Below, piece after piece: positions 23,414 to 31,013 of a DNA stretch of 58,152 nucleotides. Source of the stretch: a virus; IMG/VR virus record IMGVR_UViG_3300042988_001268, positions 1 through 58,152 of that record; one strand, 5' to 3'. Made by a program: the position numbers and the translations under genes. The notes under the pieces are model-generated. The model had not been told where the DNA came from. It searched no databases and was given only the letters and a program-made list of their open reading frames with translations. How positions within the stretch are numbered: the stretch's first letter is position 1; each line of letters starts with the position of its first letter.

Positions 23414-24124
23414 TCAGATCCTTCCGAGGGCTTCGTAGAACAGGGCGGGGAGTTCGGCGGCGACCGAACGCATGATGGCGGGGACATCGACACGGGCCGC
23501 GCGAGACGTGCGCGGGATGCCGATGAACAGCACCACCAGTTCGCGCTGGACCTGCCCCTTGCGAGGGTATCCAGCCTTGGTGAGGGACTTCGCGCTACGC
23601 TTCATTCCAGCTTCGCTCACGCCGACATTCTTGACTGCGAGCAGTGGATAGCCGTTAACCGACCTGATCCGGATCAGCGGGCCAATCTTACGGTCGAAGC
23701 CGTTCTTCATGTAGAGCTCCGGGGTCATCCGGAACTTGCCCGTCACGCGGGGCAGGGCATCAGTGGCAATCCACAACCACCGCCCGCGCACCGGCTTGAT
23801 GTCAGCCCCTTGGGTATAGGCTTCGATGGCACCGAGAGTGCGCTCCGACTTGGACCTGACAAAGACCACGCCGGAAGCCGAGAATCCCCCGTTGGGATAA
23901 CGGTGGATGCGACCCTTGTCGGCGTCCGACGTGTCTTTGATGGCATTGCCCAGCCGGCCCAGAGCGGCCGACTGCATTGCCGAGCGGATGTTGTTGACCG
24001 CGATCCGAGCGCCCTTCTTTGTCGCGATCAGGGCAGCGCGTTCGGCGCGTTGCTCGGCGAAGCGGTAATAGTCGGAGAACGCGGCGTCGAAGTTGCCGCG
24101 TTCCACCCGGGCGTTAAGCCGCAT
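23414..24124 (-). CDS. Minor tail or tail-completion protein, possibly DUF6441
   Basis: 236 residues. An N-terminal helical part (ATKKGARIAVNNIRSAMQS) leads into a beta region (GVVFVRSKSERTLGAIEAY; GRWLWIATDALPRV) and KVSEAGMKRSAK-like basic helices. The pattern of a small-sized protein with a K-K-G-A-R-x-A motif between chaperone and tape measure fits phage DUF6441/HK97-gp10-like tail proteins. The family is from memory and unsure. Its ATG overlaps the end of the chaperone extension frame. Confidence 0.55.
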   Translation of the reverse strand: MRLNARVERGNFDAAFSDYYRFAEQRAERAALIATKKGARIAVNNIRSAMQSAALGRLGNAIKDTSDADKGRIHRYPNGGFSASGVVFVRSKSERTLGAIEAYTQGADIKPVRGRWLWIATDALPRVTGKFRMTPELYMKNGFDRKIGPLIRIRSVNGYPLLAVKNVGVSEAGMKRSAKSLTKAGYPRKGQVQRELVVLFIGIPRTSRAARVDVPAIMRSVAAELPALFYEALGRI

Positions 24125-24266
24125 CGCGCTTCAACCTGGCCTTTGCATCGCCAATGATGGCGAAGGCATCGAGCAGTACGAGAGGCTGGTCGAGCACAGC
24201 GCCGCCATCAGGAAAGCGCATCCCGGCCATCCCCATGTCGCAGAGCGAATGAAGCCGAAGGACCAT
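24114..24266 (-). CDS. Second frame of the tail assembly chaperone (possible frameshift product)
   Basis: After the 255-residue chaperone ends at 24281, an open frame in the -1 register continues with LTDEHWMVLRLHSLCDMG, then MAGMRFPDGGAVLDQPLVLL and a basic tail (AKARLKRDAA). It ends in an overlap with the next gene. It has no clear ribosome site at the internal ATG (24266). Siphophages usually make a minor fused G-T chaperone by -1 slippage here. I see no canonical slippery heptamer, so slippage is inferred from layout and protein-like content. Confidence 0.55.
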   Translation of the reverse strand: MVLRLHSLCDMGMAGMRFPDGGAVLDQPLVLLDAFAIIGDAKARLKRDAA

Positions 24267-24280
24267 CCAGTGCTCATCGG

Positions 24281-25048
24281 TCAGGCGGTTTCGCGGGTTT
24301 TCTTCGAACGCGCCGACCCCGTCGATTTCCCATCCGGCGCCGAGGTGTTCGTCTCGTTCGAAGCTGGCTGGGTCATCTCTGACGGCGACGGCGATTCGGA
24401 GTTTTTTTCCTCGTCCTTGGTGAGGAACATCCGCTTGGAGCAGGCGACCGACAACTCCATCCAGGCCATGCCTTCCTTGAGGCCGTGGCGGCGCTCAAGC
24501 GCGACCAGTTCCTCAGCCACCTTTTCCATCATCGCGAGGGTCAGGTAGCCGCGATCCATATCCTTGCGGACGGGCAGGCCAGTGATGTCCTGCACCACCA
24601 CCGCGGCAATGATCGGGAAGGTCAGTTCGGAATAGTCGGCATTGTCGGCGACCATCTCGCACAGGCGGGGCCACGACTTTGCGATCTTGTCCTCAAGCGC
24701 GTCGACCGCTTCCTCGATCTCGGCGTCATAGGACCATTCGAGGTCGGGATCGTCCTTCTGCTGCAGGGCGAATTCGTCACGCGCTTCCCACAGCGCCTTC
24801 ACCATTGGCGCGTGCGCATCGAAGGCTTCGGGGGTCCACAGGTGGCGGAGCCCGTTCAGCATCTCGGCGCGCATCTTGGCGATGTCGTGGAAGCGAATGC
24901 CGCTCTCGAGGAGCAGGCGGCGATGGAAGCGCTTCTCGCGCATGGTGCAGGCGCGGAGCGTGAATACCGGCGCTCCCTCGATCTTCTCGAGGGAGGCCGG
25001 AGTGAACGAGAGCACGTCGCTCGCGTCGAGGGGAATGTCCTGGGGCAC
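24281..25048 (-). CDS. Tail assembly chaperone, gpG-like
   Basis: 255 residues, acidic and helical (TPASLEKIEGAPVFTLRACT; DAEIEEAVDALEDKIAKSW), with a disordered Ser/Thr/Lys tail at the end. It lies directly between the tail-tube gene and the tape-measure gene, where siphophages keep the chaperone that binds the tape measure before tube assembly. The downstream extension frame supports this. The start MPQDIPLDASD is preceded by CAGAAAGGACATCCTG. Confidence 0.65.
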   Translation of the reverse strand: MPQDIPLDASDVLSFTPASLEKIEGAPVFTLRACTMREKRFHRRLLLESGIRFHDIAKMRAEMLNGLRHLWTPEAFDAHAPMVKALWEARDEFALQQKDDPDLEWSYDAEIEEAVDALEDKIAKSWPRLCEMVADNADYSELTFPIIAAVVVQDITGLPVRKDMDRGYLTLAMMEKVAEELVALERRHGLKEGMAWMELSVACSKRMFLTKDEEKNSESPSPSEMTQPASNETNTSAPDGKSTGSARSKKTRETA

Positions 25049-25081
25049 GTCAGGATGTCCTTTCTGTCAGGGTTGAGGGGA

Positions 25082-26272
25082 TCAGGAACCGGGAAAGACG
25101 ATCCCGAGGTTCCGGTCGAGCACGTCGATGAACAGCCCGAGGTTTTCCATGATGGTGCCGCCGCTGAGGTCAGGGTTCGGGAAGTTCAGGCGGGCATCAG
25201 GGATGGTGATCTGCACCGTGTTCCACGCGCCATTGCCCCACTGCATGAAGAAGGGATGGTACGCCTGGGCATCAGCGAGGCTCAGGGTGTCGAGCGTCGC
25301 CTTCAGGTACTTCTGCATGGTGAGCGAGCCGGTAGCCGTACCGCCGGCGATCTCCGGCGCGTCCGTGCCGTCGGGCTGGTTGGCATTGGGCGGGTACTCA
25401 GCCTCGAGGCCCAGTTCGATCGACACGGTCGACGTGCCCACCCGCTGCTGGTTGAGCCAGACATCCGCATCCTTGAGCAGCGGAACCGCGCCGCCGGCCG
25501 GAATGGAGGGCGTGGCCTCATCCGAGGAGCCGTCGATGGTGCAGTCGAGGGTGAACTCGAACTCGGGATAGGCCGCCTGCTGCTTGGTCGAGGTAGGGAT
25601 GACCCAACGGAAGCCGGTGACGCCGCAGTTGACGAGGTCAAGCCGGTAGCCGCCCATCCACAGGATCAGCGAGAGGATTTCCGGGTCCGCCGAGGTGACG
25701 TCGCGGAAGTAGCCGATGAAGGTCGGGATCTGGTAGTTCGCCGCCGGGGCAGCCCCCAGTTCCTCCATCAGTTCGGCCGTCTTGGTCGAGCCGACATAGT
25801 CGCGGATCGCGGTCAGGCGTTCCTTGTAAGTGCTGCCGTTGTCGCTGAGGATCAGCGGGAAGCCCTTGTAGATGTCGTTCGTGGTCGAAGCCGAGGAGCC
25901 GAGCACGGCATGGGTCGCATCCGAACCGACGCCAAGCGCCTCAGCCGAAGCTGGAATGGCCGTGGCAGTGCGGACTTCGGTGAACTTGGCAGCCTGAAGC
26001 AGGCGGCCAGGCACAAAGGCATCGAGAGCGGGCAGCGACGAAGGCGGGCGCATCTTGACGTTGAACGACAGCGTCACGCGCTTGCCGGCGATGTCGTCAG
26101 CGTTCTTGAACGGCGAGCCGGTGTATTCGTCGTTGGCGATGGTCACGCCGTCGATCTGCAGGCGGCAGTTCGAGAAGCGCAGGAGGTCGGTCGTGTCGTT
26201 CGGTTCGTCAAAGACGTCGCGAGCAGACTGGATCTTCACGGCGATAGCCGTGTTGTTCGACTTGAGAGCCAT
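25082..26272 (-). CDS. Major tail (tube) protein
   Basis: 396 residues with beta-rich N-terminal domain (RLQIDGVTIANDEYTGSPF; GKRVTLSFNVKM), a central insertion and a later strand-rich part (PEFEFTLDCTIDGSS; NTVQITIPDARLNF). Length and position before the chaperone and tape measure, after the joining genes, indicate the tube subunit. It likely carries an additional decorating domain compared with lambda gpV. Start MALKSNNTAIAVK with AAAGGACGCCTCTC upstream. Confidence 0.75.
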   Translation of the reverse strand: MALKSNNTAIAVKIQSARDVFDEPNDTTDLLRFSNCRLQIDGVTIANDEYTGSPFKNADDIAGKRVTLSFNVKMRPPSSLPALDAFVPGRLLQAAKFTEVRTATAIPASAEALGVGSDATHAVLGSSASTTNDIYKGFPLILSDNGSTYKERLTAIRDYVGSTKTAELMEELGAAPAANYQIPTFIGYFRDVTSADPEILSLILWMGGYRLDLVNCGVTGFRWVIPTSTKQQAAYPEFEFTLDCTIDGSSDEATPSIPAGGAVPLLKDADVWLNQQRVGTSTVSIELGLEAEYPPNANQPDGTDAPEIAGGTATGSLTMQKYLKATLDTLSLADAQAYHPFFMQWGNGAWNTVQITIPDARLNFPNPDLSGGTIMENLGLFIDVLDRNLGIVFPGS

Positions 26273-26298
26273 GAGAGGCGTCCTTTCGTTTCAGGAGA

Positions 26299-26508
26299 TC
26301 AGGTGGAGGGCGGAGTGGCATCCGGCTTCGGTGCCGGCTTGGCCTTGCTCTCTGCCGAGGCGGCAGGGGCAGTTGCGGGAGCAGCGGAGCGGCTTTTGGC
26401 CGCCTCGATCGCCTTGGTGAGATCCTTGCCGGCCGCGTCGGCGGCGTGGACCGCGGAAAAGTCGACGCTGCCGGCCCCGAACGGGGGGCAGGAACGGGAG
26501 TTCTTCAT
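26299..26508 (-). CDS. Small Ala/Pro/Lys-rich protein
   Basis: 69 residues from MKNSRSCPPFGAGSVDF, preceded by AGGATTTCCGAC. The second half is low-complexity Ala/Pro/Lys/Ser (AKSRSAAPATAPAASAES), probably disordered. It lies between tail terminator and tube genes and may be a tail accessory. No family recognised. Confidence 0.45.
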   Translation of the reverse strand: MKNSRSCPPFGAGSVDFSAVHAADAAGKDLTKAIEAAKSRSAAPATAPAASAESKAKPAPKPDATPPST

Positions 26509-26519
26509 GTCGGAAATCC

Positions 26520-26981
26520 TCACTGTGGGATGAGCGTGAACCAGTCGTCGGGGCTGGTGTAGAAGATCACGGAGACCTGCAGCGAAGCCGTCCCCGCGTC
26601 CTTTCCGTTCGGCGCCACCGGGGCGACGTCGATTTCCTGAATGTCCTCGACCATTCCGCCCAGCGTGCGGTCGGAGGCGATGGCTCCGGCAATGTGGGCG
26701 ATGGTGGTCATATTCTGACGGCTGATCGTGCCGACAGATGGCGTCTCGGAGACGCACTCGAATTCGATGACGGCGGTGTGCTGGACCGTCCAATGCTCCG
26801 GCGGAACGTCGAAACTGTAGGCCGAGGTCTGGATGTTGATGATCGGGAGCGCCGCCTCGTCGAGCGCGACGTCGATCGACTGCTCGGTCTGAACCGTGTG
26901 GGCGGCGAGAGCCGTGTAGCCCTCGAGCAAATCCTTGAGCAGGTCCTCGACCTGCGCAATGGCGGGGACCGGATCAGGCAT
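26520..26981 (-). CDS. Tail terminator-like protein
   Basis: 153 residues with QVEDLLKDLLEGYTALA, then strands (INIQTSAYSFDVPPEHW; HTAVIEFECVSE) and TASLQVSVIFYTSP. The helix-then-strand pattern, size and position directly before the tube gene fit lambda gpU-like tail-completion proteins. They cap the tube and join it to the head. Its start overlaps the previous gene's stop by eight bases. Confidence 0.6.
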   Translation of the reverse strand: MPDPVPAIAQVEDLLKDLLEGYTALAAHTVQTEQSIDVALDEAALPIINIQTSAYSFDVPPEHWTVQHTAVIEFECVSETPSVGTISRQNMTTIAHIAGAIASDRTLGGMVEDIQEIDVAPVAPNGKDAGTASLQVSVIFYTSPDDWFTLIPQ

Positions 26982-27315
26982 TCACCTTCTCCACTTCGAA
27001 CTGCCAGTGCGTCCCGGCGTTGTCGCGGCGGACGTTAATCGGTCGGAAGGTCAGGCCAGAGAGGCGTGCCAGCGTGAGGCGGCACTGCCCACTGGGTTTC
27101 ACCGGGACATCGGCGATCAGCATGTCGACAGTGATGTCCTGGGCGATCATCTGGCCGGTCTCGATGTCGCGGATGGCGTCGGCGTAGCTCACATAGGCGC
27201 TGAGCGTGCGGTAGGCGCCGCCGACCGGCTTGTAGCGGATCGTGTCGCCGAGGGCGGCCATGCAGGCAGCGTCGAGGTCGTCGTCCTGCATGTCCTCGAG
27301 GCGCGGCCCAGTCAT
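26974..27315 (-). CDS. Head-tail joining protein, gpFII-like
   Basis: 113 residues. It contains DIRYKPVGG-type strands (TIRYKPVGGAYRTLSAYV), a loop with DMLIADVPVKPSG and a final strand WQFEVEKVNA, the plan of lambda gpFII and the Gifsy-2 attachment family. It should form the connector ring to which the tail binds. The genes on both sides overlap it by one to eight bases, so it is tightly coupled. Confidence 0.6.
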   Translation of the reverse strand: MTGPRLEDMQDDDLDAACMAALGDTIRYKPVGGAYRTLSAYVSYADAIRDIETGQMIAQDITVDMLIADVPVKPSGQCRLTLARLSGLTFRPINVRRDNAGTHWQFEVEKVNA

Positions 27316-27701
27316 CAGATCGGAGCCTGGTCGTCGTCGGCATCATCGCCTTCCGCAATGGCAGAGGCGGCCTGCTCATTCTGGAATAGAATGATCCGGC
27401 GCGCGATTTCCGGAGCATTCCATCCGGCGAAGGGGCGCTTGCCAATGATCTCGGTGTAGCGCTTGCGGGCTGCGGCGAGGTCATCACCTTCGGCCGCGAT
27501 GCTTCCGCCAGGCGCGCCGTCGCCATCGTGGTCGAGCGGGGAGGCGGCGGCGTCGTGAAGCACGGCATAGCCGCTCTCGATGCGCCGCATGGCGAGGTCG
27601 GTGCGCAGGGGGCCGACGTCGTCCTTGTTGAATACGCAGATCTGCACGCCGTCGAAAACAGTGAAGGTCCGCAGCGAACGGATGGTGATTGTCTCGGTCA
27701 T
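27315..27701 (-). CDS. Head completion/packaging accessory protein, gpFI position
   Basis: 128 residues from MTETITIRSLRTFTVF, eight bases after GGAG; the longer GTG reading at 27710 has no such site. A beta-like start (VFDGVQICVFNKDD) is followed by helices (DDLAAARKRYTEIIGK; PEIARRIILFQNEQAA) and an acidic end. Position after the capsid and before gpFII matches lambda gpFI; sequence resemblance is not clear. Confidence 0.5.
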   Translation of the reverse strand: MTETITIRSLRTFTVFDGVQICVFNKDDVGPLRTDLAMRRIESGYAVLHDAAASPLDHDGDGAPGGSIAAEGDDLAAARKRYTEIIGKRPFAGWNAPEIARRIILFQNEQAASAIAEGDDADDDQAPI

Positions 27702-27722
27702 AGAGGGCACTCCGAATGAGAC

Positions 27723-27748
27723 GGGGGCGGGCCCGAAGACCCACCCCC
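27723..27748 (-). terminator. Strong RNA hairpin after the capsid gene
   Basis: On the minus strand GGGGGTGGG pairs with CCCGCCCCC (one G-U) around an eight-base loop, nine pairs in all, directly downstream of the major capsid stop. No T-run follows. It may stabilise the capsid mRNA 3' end or act as a partial terminator, which would help make capsid the most abundant product. Confidence 0.5.
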
Positions 27749-27759
27749 TTCCGTGACGA

Positions 27760-28788
27760 TCAGGCGGTGCGCTTGCCGCGGAGCAGGATCTCCGGGCGGG
27801 TGCACATGTGGAGCGGGTAGGAGAAGATCTCCGGCTGCACCCACTGGTTGCGCTTGGTGTCGCGCACCAGGTTCGAGTAGATCTCGCGACCGATGGTGTT
27901 CACCGTCTCGAAATCTTCACCCGGGCCGTTGATGCGACGGAACAACCCCGGGACGCCGGTGACGACGAACTTCACCTTGTCGACGCCAATGGCGACCGTC
28001 GAGTTGTCGTCGGTGCCCTTGTAGTTGACCCAGTCCACGCCGGCGAAGGTGAACGATTCGAACGCGGTCGAGCCGCGCAGCGAAGCGGCGGCCTCCCAGT
28101 TCTTGTACGTCACCCGGACGTCGTTGTGGTTGACGAAGGCATCGTAGAAGTCATCGCCGCACAGGGCGAGGATGCGGACGCCCGGGTTCCACGCCGCACC
28201 GAGAGCACGGGCAATGGAGCGGACGACGCTGTCGCTGACCAAGGTGCGCAGGACGCCCTCGGCCGGCGACGAGGCGGCGAGATCGAAGTTGATCTCAGAC
28301 GGCTGCGAGATGTTGAACTCGGTGAAGAAGTTGTAGATCGTCGAGCCGTCGGTATCGATCAGGATGCCCTGGGCGGCGCCGAGGCGGTGCAGTTCCATCG
28401 TAAGCTGATAGCGCTGCATGAGCTTCATCTGCTTCTGGGCGATGAGCTTCACCGCCGTCAGCAGTTCACCCTCGGTGCCGAACGCGCGAACGCCCTGCAC
28501 TTCGCGAGCGAAGACCTGATCCGACGCGGCAACGCGGGGGATCGAGAAGCTGCGCAGGTTGGCACGGTCGGTGCCCTGCATCGGCGGCTCGGTGCCACGG
28601 GCCGACGTCAGGATCGGGGTGAGCGTGCTGCTCTTGCCCTCAATCGTGACCGTGTCGGTCGCAACGCCCTCGCCGGATCCGAACAGGCCGATGGAGCCGA
28701 GGTAGCCCGGGATGGTCGGCAGCTTTTCAACCGCCGTGGTCATCGACGACAGCGAGAATGCGTCGTCGTTGAAGATGTCCATGTGCAT
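27760..28788 (-). CDS. Major capsid protein, lambda gpE family
   Basis: 342 residues matching the Phage_cap_E pattern: MDIFNDDAFSLSSMTTAVEK at the start, TLTPILTSARGTEPP, RSFSIPRVAASDQVFAREVQ, then RILALCGDDFYDAFVNHNDV and a C-terminal PEIFSYPLHMCTRPEILLRG. It builds the icosahedral shell with gpD. The start at 28788 follows AAGGACCATTCCC. Order scaffold-gpD-gpE is the lambda order. Confidence 0.92.
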   Translation of the reverse strand: MHMDIFNDDAFSLSSMTTAVEKLPTIPGYLGSIGLFGSGEGVATDTVTIEGKSSTLTPILTSARGTEPPMQGTDRANLRSFSIPRVAASDQVFAREVQGVRAFGTEGELLTAVKLIAQKQMKLMQRYQLTMELHRLGAAQGILIDTDGSTIYNFFTEFNISQPSEINFDLAASSPAEGVLRTLVSDSVVRSIARALGAAWNPGVRILALCGDDFYDAFVNHNDVRVTYKNWEAAASLRGSTAFESFTFAGVDWVNYKGTDDNSTVAIGVDKVKFVVTGVPGLFRRINGPGEDFETVNTIGREIYSNLVRDTKRNQWVQPEIFSYPLHMCTRPEILLRGKRTA

Positions 28789-28871
28789 GGGAATGGTCCT
28801 TCTAGGATGAGCCGGTCCCTTCCCCGGAGGAGGCTTCCTCCGAGGTCAGGCGGTCAAATTGTGGGGGGAGT
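28789..28871 (-). other. Hairpin between gpD and gpE genes
   Basis: The minus-strand gap contains CGGAGG-AAGC-CTCCTCCG, an imperfect stem with strong GC pairs, before the ribosome site of the capsid gene. It may be a processing or stability element. Nothing else seen here. Confidence 0.3.
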
Positions 28872-29546
28872 TCAGACGGCCTTGATGCCGAGGTTCTGAA
28901 GCTGCTCGATGCCCTCGGCCTTCTGGGCCGCGGTCGCGCCGCTGAACCACGAGAGGTCGTTCTTGTTAACGACCGCCGGGCCGCGAACGAGCGCGGTCGT
29001 CGCCGTGGCGCCGCCGCTGGCATCGGTGTTCTTCATCAGGATCGCAGCGACAGTCTGCGAACCGTTGGTGTTGGCGACGTCGTACTCCTCATAGACGAGC
29101 ACGGTGTCATCGCCGTCGTAGGTCACGGTGACGGGGATGATGTCGCCAGCGGTCCAGTCGTTCGAGCCGTCCGCGAGCGTGCCGTTGAGGCCGCCGTTGT
29201 AGGCCGTGCCGACAGTGCCGGTGCCCTCGGTGGTGCCGTCGGGACGAACCACCTTGAACTTGCCGGTGGCGCCGGACGTGGTGATCTCGATCGTCCACTC
29301 GCCTTCCATGATGCCGGCGTCGCCGGTCCAGGTGCCAACGGTGCCGTTACCGACAGTGCCGCCGGTGCCCGAAACGGGGGTTCCGGCCGTGACGGTCGGC
29401 GTGCCGGTCTGGGCAACGCCGAGGACGGCGCCGGCGGAGAGGTTTTCGCCGGACTTCAGGGTGATGGCTTCGACGTGGTAGCCGAGGCCCATGGCCAGTT
29501 CGCCGATGAACTCGCCTTCGCGCATCGGTTCGTTGAGAGTGGTCAT
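28872..29546 (-). CDS. Head decoration protein, lambda gpD-like, with an internal insertion
   Basis: 224 residues, about twice lambda gpD. The start (MTTLNEPMREGEFIGELAMG) and end (AVVNKNDLSWFSGATAAQKA) fit gpD-type trimer proteins. Between about 50 and 130 is an inserted Gly/Thr-rich beta segment (TGDAGIMEGEWTIEITTSGA; GKFKVVRPDGTTEG). That pattern recurs in other extended gpD-like proteins. It should stabilise the expanded capsid. The insert may be exposed on the surface. Confidence 0.8.
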   Translation of the reverse strand: MTTLNEPMREGEFIGELAMGLGYHVEAITLKSGENLSAGAVLGVAQTGTPTVTAGTPVSGTGGTVGNGTVGTWTGDAGIMEGEWTIEITTSGATGKFKVVRPDGTTEGTGTVGTAYNGGLNGTLADGSNDWTAGDIIPVTVTYDGDDTVLVYEEYDVANTNGSQTVAAILMKNTDASGGATATTALVRGPAVVNKNDLSWFSGATAAQKAEGIEQLQNLGIKAV

Positions 29547-29590
29547 CTCAGTGTCCTTTCGATTTCAGGGCGGTCAGTTTCGCGCCTGGT

Positions 29591-30106
29591 TCAGAGGGTG
29601 CCGTAGGCGCTTGCCCAAAGCGCGCCGGCGTCTTCAGCCTTCGACTTTGAGCCACCGGCGCCTGCGTCGATGGTGGAGTTGTTGCTGGCTTCGATTGCCG
29701 AGCGCATCTCGGCGCGAGCGGCTTCCTCGGCCGACTGAGCGCCGGTCGTGGTCGATGCGGCGGGCTGCGCCGGAGCGGCAGCGGCCAGGGCCGTGATGAT
29801 CTCGTCCGCCGAGAGCTTGTCATTGGCGAGCAGTGCCGAAGCAAGCTGCTCACGGCCGGCATAGTGCTCAGAGGCGAGAACGGTGCTGAAGCGCTGGTTG
29901 GCTTCAGCAAACCCTTCAGCCTTCGCCTGGGCGATGGCTGCGTCGTTGCAGTTCGGATCCATAGGTTTCTTGTCCTTGTTCTTGCCCTTCTTTGCCGAGG
30001 TGTCGTCCTCGTCGCTGTCGGGCTCGGTTTCGGTGGGGTCCATTTCCGGGTCCGGGCTGGCGGCACGCGCCGCCATCCGGAGACCAGCGTAGGTTCCGGT
30101 GGTCAT
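29591..30106 (-). CDS. Scaffold-type protein
   Basis: 171 residues from MTTGTYAGLRMAARAA with AAAGGAAGTCG upstream; the longer start at 30175 would overlap the protease. Acidic, Lys-rich disordered N-terminal part (DPTETEPDSDEDDTSAKKG) then Ala-rich helices (AIAQAKAEGFAEANQR; SAEEAARAEMRSAIEA). It occupies the lambda Nu3 position between the S49 protease and gpD, though as a separate gene. It probably guides procapsid assembly and is degraded by the protease. Confidence 0.65.
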   Translation of the reverse strand: MTTGTYAGLRMAARAASPDPEMDPTETEPDSDEDDTSAKKGKNKDKKPMDPNCNDAAIAQAKAEGFAEANQRFSTVLASEHYAGREQLASALLANDKLSADEIITALAAAAPAQPAASTTTGAQSAEEAARAEMRSAIEASNNSTIDAGAGGSKSKAEDAGALWASAYGTL

Positions 30107-30125
30107 TCGACTTCCTTTCGTCGGC

Positions 30126-31013
30126 TCAGTTGGCGAGCGAGCGAGCTCGTTCGAAGACGGCCTCGAATGGGCCAATCCCGTCGATCAAGCCGTGGGTCAT
30201 GGCCTCATCGCCATGATACCAGTCGCCCTCCTGCGAGAGGACGCTGTCGACGGAAATTCTGCGGTTCGCAGCGACCAGTTCGGCGAACTGCTGGCGGGTC
30301 GATTCCACCCACGTCATCAGCTTCGCAACAGTCGCCTTGTCGGCGTGCTCATAGGGCCCGCCACGCGCCTTGCGTTCACCGGCGCGGATCATGGTGACGT
30401 TGATGCCACCCTGATCCAGCGCCCGGGTCATGTCGACCAGCAGCGTCCAGACGCCGATCGATCCGGCAATCCCGGTCTCCGGCATGTAGGTCTCATCGCA
30501 AGCCGAGAGGATCGCGTAGCCGGCAGAGCACGCCTGCTCATTGGCCACGCCGATGATCGGCTTCCCGCCATTGCGCGCCGAGTATGTCGCAATCTTGCGG
30601 GACAGGTCGAAGCACCCAGCAACCTCACCCCCGGGGGAGTCGACGTCCAGCAGCACGGCGCGAACCCCGCTGTCGTCCATCGCCATTTCGAGCAGCGTGC
30701 CGATCTGGTTGTAGCCGACCATACCGGAGTAGGGCCGCAGCCCCGACACGCGCTGGGCGAGAGAACCCTGCACCGGAATGATGGCGACGCCGTCGATCAC
30801 TTCGAAGCAGCGGTCAGCCGACCGGCCGCCATCCATCGCCTCGCTCGCCTGCTGCCGCAGTTCGACGACGCCAAGGCTCGTCCCGTCGACGCGGTTCAAC
30901 TTTGCCACACCCAGGTGATCGAGCAGCGCCGCGACCACGATCTCGCATTTCTGCGGGTGCAGCATCAGCGGCACGTTGAACAGGCGCTGGCCGATGAGCG
31001 GGTAATTCATCAC
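30126..31013 (-). CDS. S49-family head maturation protease, gpC-like
   Basis: 295 residues of the SppA/ClpP fold: VIPVQGSLAQRV, then LLDVDSPGGEVAGCFD with the oxyanion Gly-Gly, and the nucleophile Ser in NEQACSAGYAILSACDE. A basic Lys in the following ARGGPYEHADK region may be the general base, by family analogy. It cleaves scaffold and possibly portal during head maturation. Its start overlaps the portal stop (ATGA). Confidence 0.88.
   Translation of the reverse strand: MMNYPLIGQRLFNVPLMLHPQKCEIVVAALLDHLGVAKLNRVDGTSLGVVELRQQASEAMDGGRSADRCFEVIDGVAIIPVQGSLAQRVSGLRPYSGMVGYNQIGTLLEMAMDDSGVRAVLLDVDSPGGEVAGCFDLSRKIATYSARNGGKPIIGVANEQACSAGYAILSACDETYMPETGIAGSIGVWTLLVDMTRALDQGGINVTMIRAGERKARGGPYEHADKATVAKLMTWVESTRQQFAELVAANRRISVDSVLSQEGDWYHGDEAMTHGLIDGIGPFEAVFERARSLAN

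Noticed and set aside
24320-24345. GGGAAAT as slippery heptamer of the chaperone gene
   Set aside because: In the reading frame it is GAT GGG AAA TCG, so it is not in the X XXY YYZ phase.
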